The notes under the pieces are model-generated. The model made no database searches. It saw only the letters and a program-made list of their open reading frames with translations, and was not told the origin of the DNA. Of a DNA stretch of 62,300 nt, positions 44,582 through 53,277 are shown in pieces. The stretch lies in NCBI RefSeq assembly GCF_000191885.1, contig NZ_AEWI01000043.1, positions 1 through 62,300 of the forward strand, given 5' to 3'. The position numbers and the translations under genes were made by a program. Origin of the DNA: Anaerophaga thermohalophila DSM 12881 (GTDB lineage Bacteria > Bacteroidota > Bacteroidia > Bacteroidales > Marinilabiliaceae). Each line of letters opens with the position of its first letter. Position 1 is the stretch's first letter.

Positions 44582-46573
44582 ATGTGCGGTATTGCGGGTT
44601 TTACTGGTCGTTTGGGAAGTTGGGAAGAATCCCGGAAGGTATTGAATAAAATGCTCACAAGGATTCGATACCGGGGACCTGATGAAGCGGGAGTCTTTGT
44701 TGATGATGAGGTGTCGCTCGGAAGTGTCCGGCTGAGTATTATTGATATTTCTACAGGACATCAGCCGCTTTGTGATGATACTGGCAGATACTGGATTACG
44801 TTTAACGGTGAAATATTTAATTACCGCGAACTTAGAAGAGACCTTGAAGAAAGAGGCTGCCGTTTTTCCACGCATAGTGATACCGAAGTTTTATTACTGG
44901 CTTTTCGCGAATACGGGCCTGCCTGTTTGAATATGCTTAACGGTCAGTTTGCTTTTGCTGTATGGGATGCAAAAAGGAGAAGTATCTTTTTGGCACGTGA
45001 CCGTGTGGGGATTCGTCCTCTTTTCTATACTTTCCGCCACCGGCAATTGCTTTTCGCATCAGAGATTAAATCGATATTTGAGTTTCCGGGCATTGAAAGG
45101 AAATTTGATCACCAGGCTTTAGAACAGGTTTATACATTCTGGACCACTTTATCACCACGTACTGTATTTGAGGATATTGTGGAACTGCCGCCCGGTCATT
45201 ATTTACGTTTCGAAGACGGACATGCCGAACTGAATAAATATTGGGAGCCTCCGGTTGTTGGTAGTGATGGTGTTTTCAGAGGTTCGATCGAAGATGCGGG
45301 CGAGGCGCTGGAATCTTTATTGACCGATGCTGTAAAGCTTCGTTTAAGGGCCGATGTTCCTGTTGGTTCCTATCTTAGCGGAGGGCTCGATTCTTCGGTT
45401 ATTGCAACACTCATTCGAAAGAATAGTCCGCAAGATTTGCTTCAAACTTTTTCCATTGGTTTTGCCGATCGTGAATTTGATGAAAGGAGTTTTCAAAACA
45501 AGATGGTAGAGCAATTAAAGACTCGTCAGCACAGAGCTTTTTGCAGTTCGGACGATATTTCTGAATATTTTCCCGCGGCTGTCTGGCATTCCGAAATGCC
45601 TTTGCTTCGGACGGCTCCTGTTCCAATGTTCCTGTTATCGCGGCTCGTCAGAGAAAATAATATTAAGGTAATCATGACCGGCGAGGGTGCTGATGAAATA
45701 CTTGGGGGATACAATATTTTCAAAGAAATGATTATACGCCGGTTTTGGGCAAGATATCCAAACTCCCGGTTTCGTCCCTTATTGTTGAGCAGACTTTATC
45801 CTTATCTTTCACAGCTTAAAGAGTTGTCGCCTGCTGCTTTGAAAATGTTTTTCGGTTATCGCCTGAAGGACGTGGATTCTGTTTTGTATTCTCACCTGTT
45901 GCGTTGGAACAATACTTCAAGAATTAAAAGAATGATGCTTCCCGGAATATCAGGGAAGCAAAATTTTGTTGACTGGTTGGAGGGCGAGTGGGATTCAATT
46001 CTTTCAAATGCCGGCGATCTTGCAAAAGCCCAGTACATCGAAACCAGAATATTCATGTCGGGCTATCTGCTGTCATCCCAGGGCGACCGTATGGCTATGG
46101 CCAATAGCGTGGAAGGACGTTATCCGTTCCTTGATCACAGGGTGATGGAGTTTTGTGCTTCTCTCCCCGACAATTTTAAGCTGAGTGGATTAAAGGAGAA
46201 GGTGTTGCTCAAAGACAGGTTCAGGAACCGTTTGCCTCATGAAGTGGCAGATCGCGCGAAACAGGCTTACAGAGCCCCGTTAGCAAATCCGTTCCTCATT
46301 TCTTCTAAGAGTGGGTATGTGCATGATTTGCTTTCTCCGCAAACAATCAAATCGGCAGGAGTATTTGATGATAAGTCAGTGTCGGTTCTGCTTGCAAAGC
46401 TCAGAAATGGGAAGGCACATTCCGAGACGGATCAGATGGGACTGGTTGCCATCCTTTCTACCCATTTACTCTGGAAACAATTTATAGGGGATTTTCAGCC
46501 CGTTTCCGACAATAATGCCATCGAAACTGAATTACGTAATACTGTTGCATCGCAACCGCCTCAAAAGTTCTGA
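44582..46573 (+). CDS. asparagine synthase (glutamine-hydrolysing) family amidotransferase
   Basis: This 663-residue protein starts MCGIAGFTG, so the glutaminase nucleophile Cys2 is intact. The Ntn domain continues with RYRGPDEAG, FNGEIFNYRELR and the ammonia-channel region. The PP-loop synthetase domain has YLSGGLDSSVIATL (about residue 263) and MTGEGADEILGGY (about 362). Both active sites look complete, so it can make ammonia from glutamine and transfer it to an adenylated carboxylate. Homologues in exopolysaccharide operons are named amidotransferase 1 rather than asparagine synthetase. It is between the ACP and NadE-like genes. The substrate, perhaps a sugar acid or ACP-bound acid, is unknown. 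Confidence 0.9.
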   Translation: MCGIAGFTGRLGSWEESRKVLNKMLTRIRYRGPDEAGVFVDDEVSLGSVRLSIIDISTGHQPLCDDTGRYWITFNGEIFNYRELRRDLEERGCRFSTHSDTEVLLLAFREYGPACLNMLNGQFAFAVWDAKRRSIFLARDRVGIRPLFYTFRHRQLLFASEIKSIFEFPGIERKFDHQALEQVYTFWTTLSPRTVFEDIVELPPGHYLRFEDGHAELNKYWEPPVVGSDGVFRGSIEDAGEALESLLTDAVKLRLRADVPVGSYLSGGLDSSVIATLIRKNSPQDLLQTFSIGFADREFDERSFQNKMVEQLKTRQHRAFCSSDDISEYFPAAVWHSEMPLLRTAPVPMFLLSRLVRENNIKVIMTGEGADEILGGYNIFKEMIIRRFWARYPNSRFRPLLLSRLYPYLSQLKELSPAALKMFFGYRLKDVDSVLYSHLLRWNNTSRIKRMMLPGISGKQNFVDWLEGEWDSILSNAGDLAKAQYIETRIFMSGYLLSSQGDRMAMANSVEGRYPFLDHRVMEFCASLPDNFKLSGLKEKVLLKDRFRNRLPHEVADRAKQAYRAPLANPFLISSKSGYVHDLLSPQTIKSAGVFDDKSVSVLLAKLRNGKAHSETDQMGLVAILSTHLLWKQFIGDFQPVSDNNAIETELRNTVASQPPQKF

Positions 46574-46578
46574 ATAAA

Positions 46579-47586
46579 ATGAAGAAATTTACTCAAAGCA
46601 TTCTGAAAATTGATAATCCGGAAGCACTCATTGATAAGATTAGCCAAAAACTGAAAGAAGATGTTTTTCGCCGTTTTCGCAGGCAGGGCGGAATTGTCGG
46701 TATAAGTGGGGGGGTTGATTCTTCGGTTACTCTTGCTATTGCTGCACAGGCGCTGGGGCCCGGAAAAGTTGTGGGCGTCCTTCTTCCCGAACAGGACTCA
46801 AGTCCCGACAGTAAATCGTTGGCACTGAAACTTGCAGATAAATTTGGTGTTGATACGGTGGAAGAAAACATTAGCGCAGCGCTCGATGGTTTTGGGTGTT
46901 ACAGAAGAAGGGATGAAGCAGTGAAAAGCGTGATTCCCGAATATAATCCGCAAAGAGATAAAATGAAGATCGTTATTCCCAAAGAGATACTTGAACGGAA
47001 ACTCCCGCCTGTTTTTTATGTGACCGTAGTGTTTGCCGATGGCAGTAAAATTTCCAGAAGACTTCCGCCCGATGCTTTTCTGCAGATTGTGGCAGCATCC
47101 AATTTCAAGCAAAGGAGCCGGATGTCGATGCTTTATTTTCATGCTGAAGCCCGGCACTTTGCTGTTATCGGAACACCCAATAAGCACGAAGTAAAACAAG
47201 GCTTTTTTGTGAAATACGGGGATGGTGGCGCCGATGTTATGCCCATCGGGAATCTTTATAAAACACAGGTTTATCAACTTGCTGAACATCTGGGGGTACC
47301 TCGTGAAATTATAGAACGGACACCAACTACCGATACTTACACAGCAGAGCAGACACAGGAAGAATTTTTCTACCAGATGCCTTTCGACAAAATGGACCTT
47401 CTCTGGTTTGCCTGGGAAAATGATTATGCTCCCGCCGATGTGGCAGGGGAGATGAATATGAGCGAAGACGATGTCAGGAATAACTATGCCAATTTCGAGC
47501 GAAAATTGAAAACCACAGAGTATCTCAGAACAGGGCCTCTTCTCGATTATGATTTTTGGCACCCTGATTTTCTTGAAACCAGATGA
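46579..47586 (+). CDS. NAD synthase-like ammonia-dependent amidotransferase
   Basis: This 335-residue protein has the NadE PP-loop GISGGVDSSVTLAIA (about residues 40-54), the ASNFKQRSRMSMLYFHA helix, VIGTPNKHEVKQGFFVKYGDGGADVMP and LYKTQVYQLAEHLG. There is no nitrilase glutaminase domain, so ammonia must be free or supplied by a partner. It may be the cell's NAD synthetase, but its position between AsnB-like and AMP-ligase genes, with spacings of 5 and 11 bases, argues for a dedicated role in modification. An insert (about residues 105-145: EYNPQRDKMKIVIPKEILER onward) is longer than in standard NadE. Genome-wide search for a second nadE would decide. Confidence 0.8.
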   Translation: MKKFTQSILKIDNPEALIDKISQKLKEDVFRRFRRQGGIVGISGGVDSSVTLAIAAQALGPGKVVGVLLPEQDSSPDSKSLALKLADKFGVDTVEENISAALDGFGCYRRRDEAVKSVIPEYNPQRDKMKIVIPKEILERKLPPVFYVTVVFADGSKISRRLPPDAFLQIVAASNFKQRSRMSMLYFHAEARHFAVIGTPNKHEVKQGFFVKYGDGGADVMPIGNLYKTQVYQLAEHLGVPREIIERTPTTDTYTAEQTQEEFFYQMPFDKMDLLWFAWENDYAPADVAGEMNMSEDDVRNNYANFERKLKTTEYLRTGPLLDYDFWHPDFLETR

Positions 47587-47597
47587 GCAATTGAGTG

Positions 47598-49178
47598 ATG
47601 AATGCCATTGATTATTTTTTTCAGGATTCGGCCGGTCTCGATAAAGAACTTCTGATATCGGGTAAAGAATACTACAGTTACAGGGAGATTTCATGCAAAG
47701 TTTACCGGCTTTCGAGATGGTTTAGTGCTCATTTTTGCAAAGGAGATAAGATCATCTTAATTTCTCCCAATAACAGCTTTTTTGTTACTGTTTATCTTGC
47801 AGTTATGAAAGCAGGTTGTGTGGTGGTTCCTTTAAATCCGGGGATAGAACTGTCAAACCTTGAATACATTGTTTCAAAAACCGGATCGGGGCATGCTTTT
47901 TTACATTCTTCTGTCAAAATAGATGAGATACCCGGAATGGAAATATTCCGTGAGGACGGTCTTCTTTTGGATGATGGAAATCTATTATATGGAACGAACA
48001 AGAGTTCTGCAACTTCAGACTCCCGAAAGAATATGCACAATAATGGTTCACACCGCTCTTCCTCTCGTCATGAATTCTGGTCGACGCAGGAACTAACTGA
48101 ATTTCATGCAACCGAATATGTTGATGGACCGGATATGAAGGCGGATGATCCGGCCCAGATTATTTTTACTTCGGGGTCGACTGCTGTTCCAAAAGGGGTT
48201 ATGATTTCTCATGGGAATCTTGTGGCCAACACAAACTCGATTTTGAAGTATCTAAATCTTGACCGCAATGATAACATGCTTGTGGTATTGCCATTCTTTT
48301 ATTGCTATGGGCTCTCTTTGCTTCATACACATCTGAGAGTGGGAGGGACACTGGTTTTAAATAATAATTTTATGTTTCTGGGAAGTGTCCTTCGCGATTT
48401 AAGACAATATAAATGTACCGGATTTGCCGGAGTTCCCAGTCATTTTCAGATTTTACTTCGAAAATCGGATTCATTCAGAAACGGACACTTCCCGCATTTG
48501 CGTTATGTGACCCAGGCAGGTGGAAAATTGCACAAAGCATTTATAGCCGAGTTTACTAAGTTGTTTCCCGAAGTTCGGTTCTTTGTTATGTATGGACAAA
48601 CCGAGGCTACAGCCAGATTGTCGTATCTGCCGCCCGAAAAATTACCCGAAAAACCCGGCTCCATAGGAAAAGGAATTCCCGGTGTGATATTAAAAGTAAT
48701 AGACGAAAAGGGAAATAGCGTGATTCCAGGCCAGACCGGTGAAATTATAGCCAAAGGAGAAAATATTATGTTGGGATACTTTGGTGATGAAGAGGCTACA
48801 CAGCAGGCATTGAAGGATGGATGGCTGCATACCGGAGATTTGGGTACAATAGATGAGGATGGGTATATCTATCTGAATGCGAGAAAAAAGGAAATAATCA
48901 AGGTGGCCGGAAAACGGGTTGGCCCCAAAGAAATTGAAGAAGTTATTGTTAGCCTGCCCGGAGTTATCGATTGTACGGTTGAAGGCTATGACCATCCCGA
49001 ACTCGGCGAGGCTATCCGTGCGGTTGTTGTAAAAAATGAAGAGTCCGTACTTACAACAGATGATATTCGAAGTGTATGTGCCAGGAATCTGGCATCTTAC
49101 AAAGTTCCTACAGAGGTTGTTTTTCAGGCAAAAATGAAGACAAGCTCAACAGGGAAGAAGGTTAAAGGCGCTCTCTGA
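47598..49178 (+). CDS. acyl-AMP ligase (ANL superfamily)
   Basis: I chose ATG 47598 (MNAIDYFFQDSAGLD), giving 526 residues; the GTG one codon earlier is less likely. ANL motifs are IIFTSGSTAVPKGVMISHGN (A3, about residue 190), YGQTEATARLSYLP (A5), WLHTGDLGTIDEDGYIYLN (A7), KVAGKRVGPKEIEE (A8) and a C-terminal KTSSTGKK with the catalytic Lys (A10). A 40-residue insertion around 120-160 is Ser- and His-rich and lacks family features. It would adenylate a carboxylic acid and load it on the ACP at 44327. Last gene of the four-gene operon. Confidence 0.92.
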   Translation: MNAIDYFFQDSAGLDKELLISGKEYYSYREISCKVYRLSRWFSAHFCKGDKIILISPNNSFFVTVYLAVMKAGCVVVPLNPGIELSNLEYIVSKTGSGHAFLHSSVKIDEIPGMEIFREDGLLLDDGNLLYGTNKSSATSDSRKNMHNNGSHRSSSRHEFWSTQELTEFHATEYVDGPDMKADDPAQIIFTSGSTAVPKGVMISHGNLVANTNSILKYLNLDRNDNMLVVLPFFYCYGLSLLHTHLRVGGTLVLNNNFMFLGSVLRDLRQYKCTGFAGVPSHFQILLRKSDSFRNGHFPHLRYVTQAGGKLHKAFIAEFTKLFPEVRFFVMYGQTEATARLSYLPPEKLPEKPGSIGKGIPGVILKVIDEKGNSVIPGQTGEIIAKGENIMLGYFGDEEATQQALKDGWLHTGDLGTIDEDGYIYLNARKKEIIKVAGKRVGPKEIEEVIVSLPGVIDCTVEGYDHPELGEAIRAVVVKNEESVLTTDDIRSVCARNLASYKVPTEVVFQAKMKTSSTGKKVKGAL

Positions 49179-49482
49179 CCACAATAAATTGTCATTGATT
49201 ATTGGGCTTATTTGTCATATATCAACAATTACTGTCCATTCCTCAAAACCGGCTTTGAAAAAAATCATTTTTGACAAAATGCTGATAATGATGCTTGAGT
49301 GGACTTTTTTTTGAAATTAGTGGATGATTTCATCCTGTATCTTGCTCTATATTTCTTATACGTTGGTGTAACACTTATTTACAAAGCTACTGCGGAACAG
49401 TAAATTGCTTAAAAATTGAAAAGCAATTTGCGTTTTGAAAAGACGAAATCGTTTGTTCAAGATACTAAAACTATCGAGGGCC

Positions 49483-50619
49483 ATGAAGTTTCCGGAATTA
49501 CTCACACAAGTTATTACAGATTTGCCTGAAAAAGGGCAGTCTGTAATAACTTCACCGTTTGTCAGACCAAGTATTGACAGTAGGAAAGAAGCGATTTTAA
49601 AAAACATCAGCCTGGATGTTTATCAGTTTTTTGTTAATCATTTGGTTCCTGAACGGCATAATGTTTCTCTTATAGATACCAATATACGGGAAGAAATCAG
49701 CGGACAGTTAAGGGAAAATACACGGTCCATTATTAATATCCGCCGGTTGAACGAAACAAGGTATATCAATAAGTTTTTGATGGAAATCAATAGAAATATT
49801 CCTGATGCAGGTATTTTTATTGGTTGTGTTGAGCCGGTTAAGTGCGTTAAGATGCGTTACAGGCAAAAAATCAGAATCCCGTTTATCTTTTCGGCTTTCT
49901 GGTTGTTGATGTTTCTTTTTCACCGTGTGATGCCTAAAATACGCTACATACAAAAGGCATATTTTTCTTTAACCCGTGGCAAATACCGGTATCTGACAAT
50001 GGGAGAGACGCTTGGAAGAATTGTTAGCTGCGGGTTTGAAATAATTGAATATAAAGAGATTGAAGGACTGTTGTATTTTGCAGTCATAAAAACCCGTGAA
50101 CCGGCTTATGGAATGAAACCCAGCTTCGGACCTATGTTTCCCATGGAGAGAGTTGGACGACACGGCAAAATAATAAAGGTGTATAAGTTAAGGACAATGC
50201 ATCCTTTTGCAGAATTTCTTCAGGATTATATAACCAAACTGAATGGATACAACAAGACCGGTAAGCCTGCTAATGACTTCCGGATTGCCTCCTGGGGGAA
50301 GTTTTACAGGAAATACTGGTTGGATGAATTACCACAGTTGCTTAATGTACTCAAGGGAGAATTGAACATTGTAGGCGTCAGACCGTTAAGCAGAACTCGT
50401 TTTAATGAGCTGCCCGAAGATGTCAGAAAGATCAGGGTACGATTTAAGCCCGGATGTATTCCTCCCTATGTTGCTTTACTGATGCCCGATGCCGATGGAA
50501 ATATTGAGGCCGAACGTATTTATCTTTCCGAAAAAGTAAAGCGCCCTTTAAGCACTGATTTTAAATATTTTTTCCTCGCTGTATATAATATTTTTTCCGG
50601 GAAAATAAAAAGTTCCTGA
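49483..50619 (+). CDS. initiating sugar transferase with atypical N-terminus
   Basis: I start at the first ATG, 49483 (MKFPELLTQVITDLP), 378 residues; a TTG 48 bases earlier is possible. The C-terminal part (about 225-375) is a bacterial sugar transferase core: ERVGRHGKIIKVYKLRTMHP, WLDELPQLLNVLKGELNIVG and VRPLSRTRF. These are the catalytic motifs of polyprenyl-phosphate hexose-1-phosphate transferases. The usual membrane hairpin directly before the core is missing. Instead there is a methyltransferase-like segment (ETLGRIVSCGFEIIEYKEIEGL) and one hydrophobic helix near residue 140 (IPFIFSAFWLLMFLF). I believe such proteins form a Bacteroidota subfamily. It would start synthesis of the repeat unit. 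Confidence 0.8.
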   Translation: MKFPELLTQVITDLPEKGQSVITSPFVRPSIDSRKEAILKNISLDVYQFFVNHLVPERHNVSLIDTNIREEISGQLRENTRSIINIRRLNETRYINKFLMEINRNIPDAGIFIGCVEPVKCVKMRYRQKIRIPFIFSAFWLLMFLFHRVMPKIRYIQKAYFSLTRGKYRYLTMGETLGRIVSCGFEIIEYKEIEGLLYFAVIKTREPAYGMKPSFGPMFPMERVGRHGKIIKVYKLRTMHPFAEFLQDYITKLNGYNKTGKPANDFRIASWGKFYRKYWLDELPQLLNVLKGELNIVGVRPLSRTRFNELPEDVRKIRVRFKPGCIPPYVALLMPDADGNIEAERIYLSEKVKRPLSTDFKYFFLAVYNIFSGKIKSS

Positions 50620-50780
50620 AATGTAAATTCAGAACTTGAGAAAAGCAGTTCAATAGATTTTTAGATGTGAGATTCCTGCTTATGTGAATTATTGTTTTTT
50701 TGGTATGTCAGTATCAGTAAATCCTACTAATGGCTAAAAACTACTGATTAAATTATTCATATCTGAAAAGTTGATTATTT

Positions 50781-50925
50781 ATGAGTGCAGTCTAAAAAGC
50801 CTTTTGACCCCTAAATCCCCTAAAGGGGACTTTTTCAAACTGCTGATTTTTAGCAGTTCCCCTTTAGGGTCAGGGGTGAAAATGGTAAAAATCAGCAGTT
50901 TGAAGGCTTTTTATACTGCACTCAT
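50781..50925. repeat. Family B MITE, copy B2
   Basis: ATGAGTGCAGTCTAAAAAGC then CTT at the left end and its mirror AAGGCTTTTTATACTGCACT then CAT at the right end give 23-base terminal inverted repeats with one mismatch. The interior has further stems (CCCCTAAAGGGG; CTGCTGATTTTTAGCAG) and differs from B3/B4. It has no coding capacity. It fills part of the 453-base spacer between the sugar transferase and comEC, where it could end transcripts. Confidence 0.9.
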
Positions 50926-51072
50926 TTATTATTAGGAAAAACAGAGAATTATTTGTATCTTGAAATGTCGGGGAAATGATTCCTCACGGGGTTTTGTATT
51001 ACACATTCTTTTGTGTGCCTTTTTTAAGTGCAGACAAAGAAAATAAGGATAATACAAAATCCCGTTTTTGTT

Positions 51073-53164
51073 ATGTTTCAGGATTTCTTAAAACCGGTTC
51101 CTTTCCTGCGATTTGTTATTGCTCTGGCAACAGGTATTTATTGTTCCGAATATCTGAATAAGAGCACAGTCGGAGTGTTTTTTGCCGGGTTTGTGCTTCT
51201 GTTTGTTTGTCTTCTGTTTGTCTTCTACATCCCTTCTGTATATAGAAGGTTTTCTTTACGATGGCTGTGCGGAGTATTCATATTGCTGTTTCTTTTTCAT
51301 TTGGGAGTTATATCATCTCTTTTATCCCGTCCCCTGCATATTAAAGGAGAATACGAGGTTGAAGCTACAGCCGAAGTGGTTGAAGTTGATGTTACCTATT
51401 CGGGATATCTGAGAATTGTAGTTACCCCCCATGAAATATTATCGAGGGATTCTGTTCCTGTTGGGCCGTCCGATTTGTGGCAAATAATTGTTGAGCCGGC
51501 AGATTCATCTTTTATAGTTCCTGTTTCTTCGGGGAATAAGATAAGGTTTAAAACCAGACTTGAAGGTATTTCATCGGGAACTCCTAATCCAATGGCGTTT
51601 GATTACGGAGGATATCTTTTTCGTCAGGGGATATCCTGTTCCGGCTTTGTTAATAAAGATGATTTTTTTGTAGAGAGCAGGGACAGCGCTAAAGGTTTTC
51701 TTCAGCGGATAAAAGAAGCCAGCAGTAAAGCATACGGGATATATGAAGAAAACGGTATCAGCGGAAAGCAACTGCAGGTTTTATCGGCTCTGACTCTTGG
51801 AATGCGCCAGGAGCTTGATAATGAGATAAAAACATGGTTTGTTCACTCCGGAGTTATTCATGTACTGGCCGTATCAGGTTTGCATGTTGGAATTATCTTT
51901 TTGTTTCTGAATTATATTCTGAACAGTTTTCTACCCCGGAGAAGTTTGTTCAGATTGTTCTTTGTTATTACTGTTCTGGTGGTTTATGCATTGCTGACAG
52001 GCGCTGCACCGTCGGTTTTAAGAGCAGTAATTATGCTTTCGGTGATACAGACAGGGAATTATTTCCGACGTCAAAGCAACATATATAATCTTTTGTGCGT
52101 GTCGGCATTTATTATACTATTGATTCAACCATCTTCTCTTTTCCATGTCGGTTTTTGGTTAAGTCACCTGGCTGTTGCAGGTATTGTAACCTTTTATCCT
52201 TTGTTGCACCGGTTTTATGCTTACCGAAACATTTTCGTCAGAAGTATTGGCGACATGACTTTGGTGTCGGTTTCTGCGCAATTGGGAACATTTCCCTTGT
52301 CTTTATATGTTTTCAGAGCCTTTCCATGCTGGTTTCTGGTTTCCAATTTTTTTATTTTACCATTGATTGCCCCGATATTGGTTTTAGCCAATTTGTTAAT
52401 AGTTACTTCAGGTAGTGATTTCCTTTCCAGCCTCATATCCGGTCCTTTGGAAGAGCTGCTGACGTTTATGATTGAAATGGTTGAATGGCTTAATTCGTTG
52501 CCATCGGCCTATATAAGCGGTTTATGGATTGGAGGTTTGACAATGCTTCTGATTTACTCTTTTTTGATAACAGCAGCCGGATGGATTTATTCAAAAAAAC
52601 AGAATGTTTATAAAACTCGCTTTGGTTTCTTTCTTGCTGATAATTGCTGCTTTTAATGTTGAGTATCTACTTAAGCGTACCACCAATGCCTTTGTAGTTT
52701 TTGACGGCGGAAGAACGGCTTATGTGGGAACCGTCAACGGTGGGAGAGGAATTTTGTATGCCGATCAATTTTCCGAACGGGATATCGATTTTGTATGCAG
52801 CGGTTTTTTTGCCAGGTATTCTTTTGATGTTCAGCGCGTCACTGTTTTCGAAAACAATGAAATGGATGAGATAGAGCTGTTCCCGGCCTCAAACGGCATA
52901 TACCTTGGACTTGGGGATATTAATCTGTCTGAAGTCGATGTGGTGGACGACCGGAAGGATAAAATAAAAGGAATAGTGGTTTTGGGTGAAACGAAAGGGG
53001 ATTTGCTCTCTTTTGTTGAAGAGGTCGGGTGTCGAAGCATAATTATCGCCGGTAGTTGTCCCCCCTGGTGCTCAGAAGAGTGGTCTTCAAAACTGAACGA
53101 TAACGGCTATTTGGTGCATGACGTTCGTGAAGAAGGAGCCTATGTGAATTTTGGTGATAGATGA
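51073..53164 (+). pseudogene. comEC: ComEC/Rec2 DNA uptake channel, frameshifted at an A7 tract
   Basis: From ATG 51073 (MFQDFLKPVPFLRFVIALATG) the first frame encodes the DUF4131 region and the membrane Competence domain (VHSGVIHVLAVSGLHVGIIF, LRAVIMLSVIQTG, FWLSHLAVAGIVTFYPLL) and stops at 52656. A7 at 52593-52599 lies at the crossover. The other frame continues KNRMFIKLALVSFLLIIAAF, VVFDGGRTAYVGTV, IKGIVVLGETKGD and IIIAGSCPPWCSEEWS to 53164. That is the C-terminal domain found after the Competence domain in Bacteroidota ComEC. Deleting one A gives a single 696-residue protein of usual size. The first half alone is 527 residues. ATG 52604 could start the second half separately, but the homologues are single proteins. 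Confidence 0.85.
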
Positions 53165-53277
53165 GTCTGTTTTACCTTCCGGGATTTACCCTTATTTTTT
53201 AACGGACTATTGCTTCCAAAGTTCAATTATTATATTTTAATTTGTTGCGTTGTTATAAATGAGAATTTGCAGCAAAG

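Noticed and set aside
46798..47694. Long antisense frame (298 codons) opposite the NadE-like gene
   Set aside because: Shadow frame; the plus strand encodes conserved NadE motifs throughout.
44327..49178. Exosortase/PEP-CTERM system
   Set aside because: Similar accessory genes are present, but no exosortase-like membrane protein and no sorting-signal protein is visible in the window.
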